NCBI GenBank assembly: GCA_029778515.1
Contig: JAKOQD010000289.1
Span: forward strand, 1 to 18,894
DNA: 18,894 nt
Source: Actinomycetes bacterium
GTDB lineage: Bacteria > Actinomycetota > Actinomycetes > Propionibacteriales > Propionibacteriaceae
Reading direction: 5' to 3'
Under the pieces are notes generated by a model. The model was not told the DNA's origin. It worked only from the letters and a program-made list of their open reading frames with translations, and did not search any database. Positions 16,205 to 18,894 of the stretch are shown here, one piece after another (the first letter of the stretch is position 1; the number at the start of each line of letters is the position of its first letter). Made by a program: the position numbers and the translations under genes.

Positions 16205-17123
16205 GCTCTTCGCGGCAATCGACTGCGGCACCAACTCGGTTCGGCTGCTGATCACCCGCTTGGTGGACGGCCGCCTTGAGGAGGTGGATCGTCGGCTCCA
16301 CATCACTCGACTCGGTCAGGGTGTGGACGCCACCGGCGCCTTCCACCCCGACGCGCTCGCCCGCACTCTCGACGCCATGGCCGACTTCGGTGCTCAGCTG
16401 GACGGGTCGGGCGTCCAGCATCGCCGGGTGGTGGCCACGTCCGCAGCCCGGGATGCGGCCAACTCGGCCGAGTTCTTCGAAGGTGTAAAGGCACGGGTCG
16501 GAGTGCCGGCCGAGATCATCTCCGGCGCGGAGGAGGCGTACCTGTCGTTCACCGGTGCGGTCACCGCGCTGCCGCACCTGCCGCAGCCGGTCCTGGTCAT
16601 GGACATCGGTGGCGGCTCGACGGAATTGGTGGTGGGCTCACCGCACGGCACGGACGTCGCGATCTCGCTGAACATCGGCTCGGTGCGGCTGCGGGAGAGC
16701 CACCTGCATTCCGACCCGCCGTCCGCGGCTGAGGTTGCGACCGCGTCCGTCCGCATCGACGAACTGCTCGACGACAGCGGCATCGACTTCAGGATGGCAG
16801 CCAGTTGGGTGGGCGTTGGCGGCACCGTGACCAGCCTCTCGGCGCTGGCGCAGGGCCTCCACACCTATGACCGGACGCGTGTGCACGGCTCCGTGCTATC
16901 TCAGCCAGCTCTTTCAGCCCTCACCGCGCGCCTGCTCGCGATGCCGATCGCCGAGGTCGCAGCACTGCCCACCATGGTGCCCGGACGCGCGGACGTGATC
17001 TGCGCCGGCGCCCTGATCTGCGCCCGCGTCGGCGCACGCATGTCGCGGACCGACTTGACCGTGAGCGAGGCCGACATTCTCGACGGAATCATCGCCAGAT
17101 TGGCTACCGAAGCCGGAATGTGA
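16197..17123 (+). CDS. Ppx/GppA phosphatase family protein (exopolyphosphatase-like, short form)
   Basis: The Ppx/GppA family hydrolyses inorganic polyphosphate or converts pppGpp to ppGpp. It has the ASKHA (actin/hexokinase) fold. The 308-residue product has all phosphate-loop motifs: AAIDCGTNSVRLLI (residues 5-18), VVATSAARDAAN, IISGAEEAYLSFTGA with the catalytic Glu, MDIGGGSTELVVG (about 132-145) and VGVGGTVTSLSAL (about 202). It ends after the second ASKHA lobe, without the HD-like C-terminal domain of E. coli PPX, as in the short actinobacterial PPX2/Rv1026 type. GTG 16197 is chosen because it gives the family N-terminus and overlaps the DUF501 stop by eight bases. The frame upstream of it is Pro/Ala/Arg filler read inside DUF501. 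Confidence 0.9.
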   Translation: MAELFAAIDCGTNSVRLLITRLVDGRLEEVDRRLHITRLGQGVDATGAFHPDALARTLDAMADFGAQLDGSGVQHRRVVATSAARDAANSAEFFEGVKARVGVPAEIISGAEEAYLSFTGAVTALPHLPQPVLVMDIGGGSTELVVGSPHGTDVAISLNIGSVRLRESHLHSDPPSAAEVATASVRIDELLDDSGIDFRMAASWVGVGGTVTSLSALAQGLHTYDRTRVHGSVLSQPALSALTARLLAMPIAEVAALPTMVPGRADVICAGALICARVGARMSRTDLTVSEADILDGIIARLATEAGM

Positions 17124-17208
17124 GCGTTACGCAGCGAACTGCAAGAAGCGCCAAATAGGTGGCCAGTCGCGCTTGATAACGATGCGGTAACTTCTAGGGG
17201 AAACTGAT

Positions 17209-17236
17209 TGTTAGGGTTCACATGTGAGCCCTAACA
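17209..17236. promoter_or_regulatory. 28-bp operator-like palindrome
   Basis: A 28-bp inverted repeat spans 17209-17236: TGTTAGGG...CCCTAACA arms around TTCACATGTGAG, with one mismatched pair out of 14. TAGGGT at 17212-17217 could act as a -10, so a repressor bound here would cover the start site. It precedes the ribosome binding site of the deleted sugar-uptake operon, and its natural partner would be the LacI-family protein encoded downstream. ppx ends 85 bp upstream. Another possibility is an RNA hairpin. Confidence 0.55.
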
Positions 17237-17299
17237 GCTTGCGTACGGCCAAGGGCGGCCGTCCGGTCCGGAGAGTCTCCCTCCCGTCCAGGGACGCAC

Positions 17300-17337
17300 A
17301 AGGAGGTTTCACACGTGAAGAAGACCCTTGGTCTCTG
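17300..17337 (+). pseudogene. Remnant: ribosome binding site and first codons of a sugar ABC substrate-binding protein gene
   Basis: AAGGAGG (17300-17306), the best Shine-Dalgarno sequence in the window, is followed after eight bases by GTG 17315 and codons for MKKTLGL. This start is typical of a secreted or lipidated substrate-binding protein, with two lysines before the hydrophobic part of a signal peptide. The hydrophobic stretch then breaks off. Downstream sequence belongs to a permease in another frame. Read on from this GTG, the frame ends at TGA 17393-17395 after 26 codons with no recognisable sequence. Interpretation: 5' scar of a ytfQ-type gene after an internal deletion. The identity as a binding protein is inferred from these few codons and the permease that follows. 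Confidence 0.55.
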
Positions 17338-17589
17338 TCCGGCCACGCGCTCACCGCGGTGGGTACCGAGATGGACGCGATCGCGGCCGTGGTGATCGGC
17401 GGCACGCTGCTGACCGGTGGTTACGGCTTCGTGCTGGGTTCGGCGCTGGGCGTACTGGTGCTGGGCCTAATACAGACGATCATCAGCTTCGAGGGCACTT
17501 TGAGTTCGTGGTGGACGAAGATCTTCATCGGGGGACTCCTGCTGGTGTTCATCATCCTGCAGAAGGTGCTCACATCCAGGAGAACTTGA
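17338..17589 (+). pseudogene. Remnant: C-terminal ~83 residues of a YjfF-type sugar ABC transporter permease
   Basis: From TCC 17338 the frame encodes the end of a galactofuranose/ribose-class permease of the YtfT/YjfF type. It reads SGHALTAVGTEMDAIAAVV, then IGGTLLTGGYGFVLGS, a membrane helix with GLIQTII, the YjfF-like FEGTLSSWWTKI, and a last helix before KVLTSRR. A full permease has about 320-340 residues and eight or more helices. Here only the last three or so helices are left and there is no start codon of their own. The frame is open back to 17224, but that part is untranslated leader with the operator and Shine-Dalgarno sequence and has no permease similarity. The binding protein body, the ATPase, any partner permease and three quarters of this permease are missing. 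The remnant cannot work as a transporter. Confidence 0.8.
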
Positions 17590-17647
17590 GCGATCGAGGA
17601 CGGGAGCATCAGCGCCCGAGGGATCCACCACGAGGAAGCCAGCGGGC

Positions 17648-18658
17648 GTGCACGAGGACGAACGCGCAAGAGCCGCGACGATCTTCGATGTCGCGCGCCT
17701 GGGGGGTGTCCCACCAGACTGTCTCCAGGGTGCTCAACGCGCTGGCGAACGTCCGTCCGGCCACCGGGAGCGGGTGGAGCGAGCGATCAAGCAGTTGCGC
17801 TACATCCCGTCCCCGGCTGCTCGGGCGCTGGTCACCCGGCGTTCGCGGACGATCGGGCTGATCACCACCGACTCGCCCGACTTCGGCCCTTCGACCTCCG
17901 CTGTGCATATCAACGAGGCGGCGCGCGACGAGCGCTATGCGGTGATCATGGCGAGCCTCCGCCGAACGGACGCGCCGGCGCTGCGTCAGGCCGCTGAGGT
18001 GCTGGTGCGGCAGAACGTGGAGGCGATCATCCTGATCACGTCCAGTCGTTCGGTGCTCGGCATCCTGCAGGGCATGGAGCTGGGCGTGCCCTTTCTTGCG
18101 GTGGCGTCGCAGGGCTCCGGGCTGCATCGGGTGTCGCTCGACCAGTACCAGGGCGCCCGGCGTGCGGTTCGGCACCTGATTGAGCTGGGGCACACCGACA
18201 TCCGCCACGTGAGCGGACCTTCCGACTCGATGGACGCGATCGAACGCATCCGCGGTTGGCGCGACGCCCTCGGCGAGCACGGCCTGGTGGCCCATGAACC
18301 GTTACCCGGGGATTGGTCGCCCGACAGTGCTTATGCGGCCGGACGGCACCTGCTCACCGAGACGTTGACGGCCGTGTTTTGTGCCAACGACCAGATGGCG
18401 CTCGGCCTGATGCACGCGCTCACCGAGGCGGGCCGGTCCATTCCGGGACAGGTGAGCGTGGTGGGCTTCGACGTTATTCCCGAAGCGGCGCACTTCTCGC
18501 CCCCCGCTGACCACCATGCACCAGGACTTTGCGCAAGTGGGCAGGGACGCGATGGAGCTGATGCTAGCTGTGCTCAACGACTACGACACCCCAACCCGCT
18601 GCTCCGGTTGCCGCAGTTGATCGAGCGCGGAAGCGCGGCGCCACCGCAGCGGCGCTGA
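17648..18658 (+). pseudogene. LacI-family transcriptional regulator, frameshifted (pseudogene)
   Basis: This is the regulator of the lost sugar operon, 58 bp after the permease remnant. ATIFDVARL begins the LacI helix-turn-helix, but the frame is lost at the G-run 17701-17706 (two bases short). GVSHQTVSRVLNALANVRPAT is then read in the next frame, and the first frame returns at 17764-17766 (one C short) with RERVERAIKQLRYIPSPAARALV. The sugar-binding core is intact up to VSVVGFDVIPEAAHFSPP (about 18500). An extra C in the run 18500-18505 shifts PLTTMHQDFAQVGRDAMELM out of frame until a missing C near 18595-18597 restores LPQLIERGSA. The annotated frame stays open by chance, but its product would lack a recognition helix. 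It has a TTA codon at 18301-18303. Sequencing error in homopolymers is the alternative explanation. Confidence 0.8.
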
Positions 18659-18670
18659 TCCCAGTCTGCT

Positions 18671-18719
18671 GATCATTCGGTGGGCGATGACCGCCCGCCG
18701 CGCGGACAGCCGAATCATC
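18671..18719. terminator. Nested inverted repeats after the LacI pseudogene
   Basis: CGGTGGGCG (18678-18686) and CGCCCGCCG (18692-18700) form a 9-bp stem with one G-T pair and a five-base loop. An outer pair, GATCATTCGG (18671-18680) and CCGAATCATC (18710-18719), matches at nine of ten positions and competes with it. No T-run follows. It is a likely terminator or a mutually exclusive hairpin between lacI and the tRNA. The rest of the 160-bp gap has no gene. Confidence 0.4.
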
Positions 18720-18803
18720 CCTTCACTCAAGCGGGTGAACGAGGATCGATTTTCGGCCAAGCACCCGGTTTGCGTTCCGAGCGGCTTCGCGCCGACCCCG
18801 CCG

Positions 18804-18809
18804 TAGACT
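18804..18809 (+). promoter_or_regulatory. Candidate -10 element of the terminal tRNA gene
   Basis: TAGACT fits the TAnnnT pattern and lies nine bases before the mature 5' end at 18819, so the precursor leader would be only two or three bases. This supports the tRNA having its own promoter. Confidence 0.45.
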
Positions 18810-18818
18810 CATGCCGCG

Positions 18819-18892
18819 GCCCCCATGGCCCAACCGGCAGAGGCAAGCGGCTTAAACCCGCTCAAGTATGGGTTCGAATCCCATTGGGGGCA
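18819..18892 (+). tRNA. tRNA with UAA anticodon, predicted tRNA-Leu, but class I (short variable loop)
   Basis: The 74-nt gene folds into a regular cloverleaf. The acceptor GCCCCCA pairs with TGGGGGC (18885-18891) and the discriminator is A18892. The D stem is GCC/GGC with G18-G19 in the loop. The anticodon stem is AGCGG/CCGCT with loop CTTAAAC, anticodon TAA at 18853-18855. The T arm is ATGGG-TTCGAAT-CCCAT. The variable region is only five bases (CAAGT). Bacterial tRNA-Leu normally has a long class II variable arm, so the UAA anticodon on a class I body is unusual. CCA is not encoded in the two following bases. Amino-acid identity is therefore less certain than the tRNA call itself. Confidence 0.85.
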
Positions 18893-18894
18893 CG

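Noticed and set aside
17224..17589. 121-residue membrane protein starting at 17224
   Set aside because: The first 38 codons are leader DNA containing the operator and Shine-Dalgarno sequence. Only the part from 17338 resembles a permease.

Overview
The window is a GC-rich chromosomal segment from an actinobacterium (Actinomycetota). The gene order rsmA-ispE ... tRNA-Gln-glmU-prs-rplY-pth-mfd-(SurA-like lipoprotein)-mazG-eno-ftsB/divIC-DUF501-ppx is a conserved actinobacterial block. Protein wording and the TAnnnT-type -10 elements fit that phylum. Propionibacteriales is a plausible order, but I infer this only from general resemblance.

Layout. Bases 1-1389 hold the 3' part of rsmA (16S rRNA dimethyladenosine transferase) overlapping ispE (MEP isoprenoid pathway). 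On the minus strand follow an MFS transporter (1479-2660), with a LacI/cre-type operator in its upstream gap, and a TetR regulator (2757-3434). A tRNA-Gln(UUG) with an unusual cloverleaf (3696-3774) and a small four-helix membrane protein (minus, 3867-4247) precede the plus-strand housekeeping run. That run is glmU and prs (overlapping), rplY and pth, mfd, a SurA-N-type lipoprotein and mazG, eno, ftsB, and DUF501 and ppx (overlapping). Together these genes serve cell-wall precursor and PRPP supply, translation (L25, Pth), transcription-coupled repair (Mfd), nucleotide sanitation (MazG), glycolysis (Eno), division (FtsB/DivIC) and polyphosphate or (p)ppGpp metabolism (Ppx).

The accessory part is 17124-18818. 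A strong ribosome binding site, a 28-bp operator-like palindrome and the first seven or so codons of a sugar-binding protein gene are joined directly to the last ~84 codons of a YjfF-type sugar ABC permease. This looks like the scar of a large internal deletion of a ytfQRT-yjfF-type uptake operon. The downstream LacI-family regulator carries four small indels in G/C runs, one pair of which destroys its DNA-binding helix-turn-helix. The window closes with a class I (short variable loop) tRNA bearing a UAA anticodon.

Between genes there are three copies of a small hairpin repeat (about 30 bp, stem ATYCCGGC/GCCGGRAT). Two of them flank eno in opposite orientation and one is fused to a 4-copy 20-bp tandem array. 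Nothing in the window looks like a defence island, CRISPR array, IS element or prophage. The points most worth a second look are the deletion scar with its decayed regulator, the two unusual tRNAs, and the hairpin repeat with a compensatory base change.
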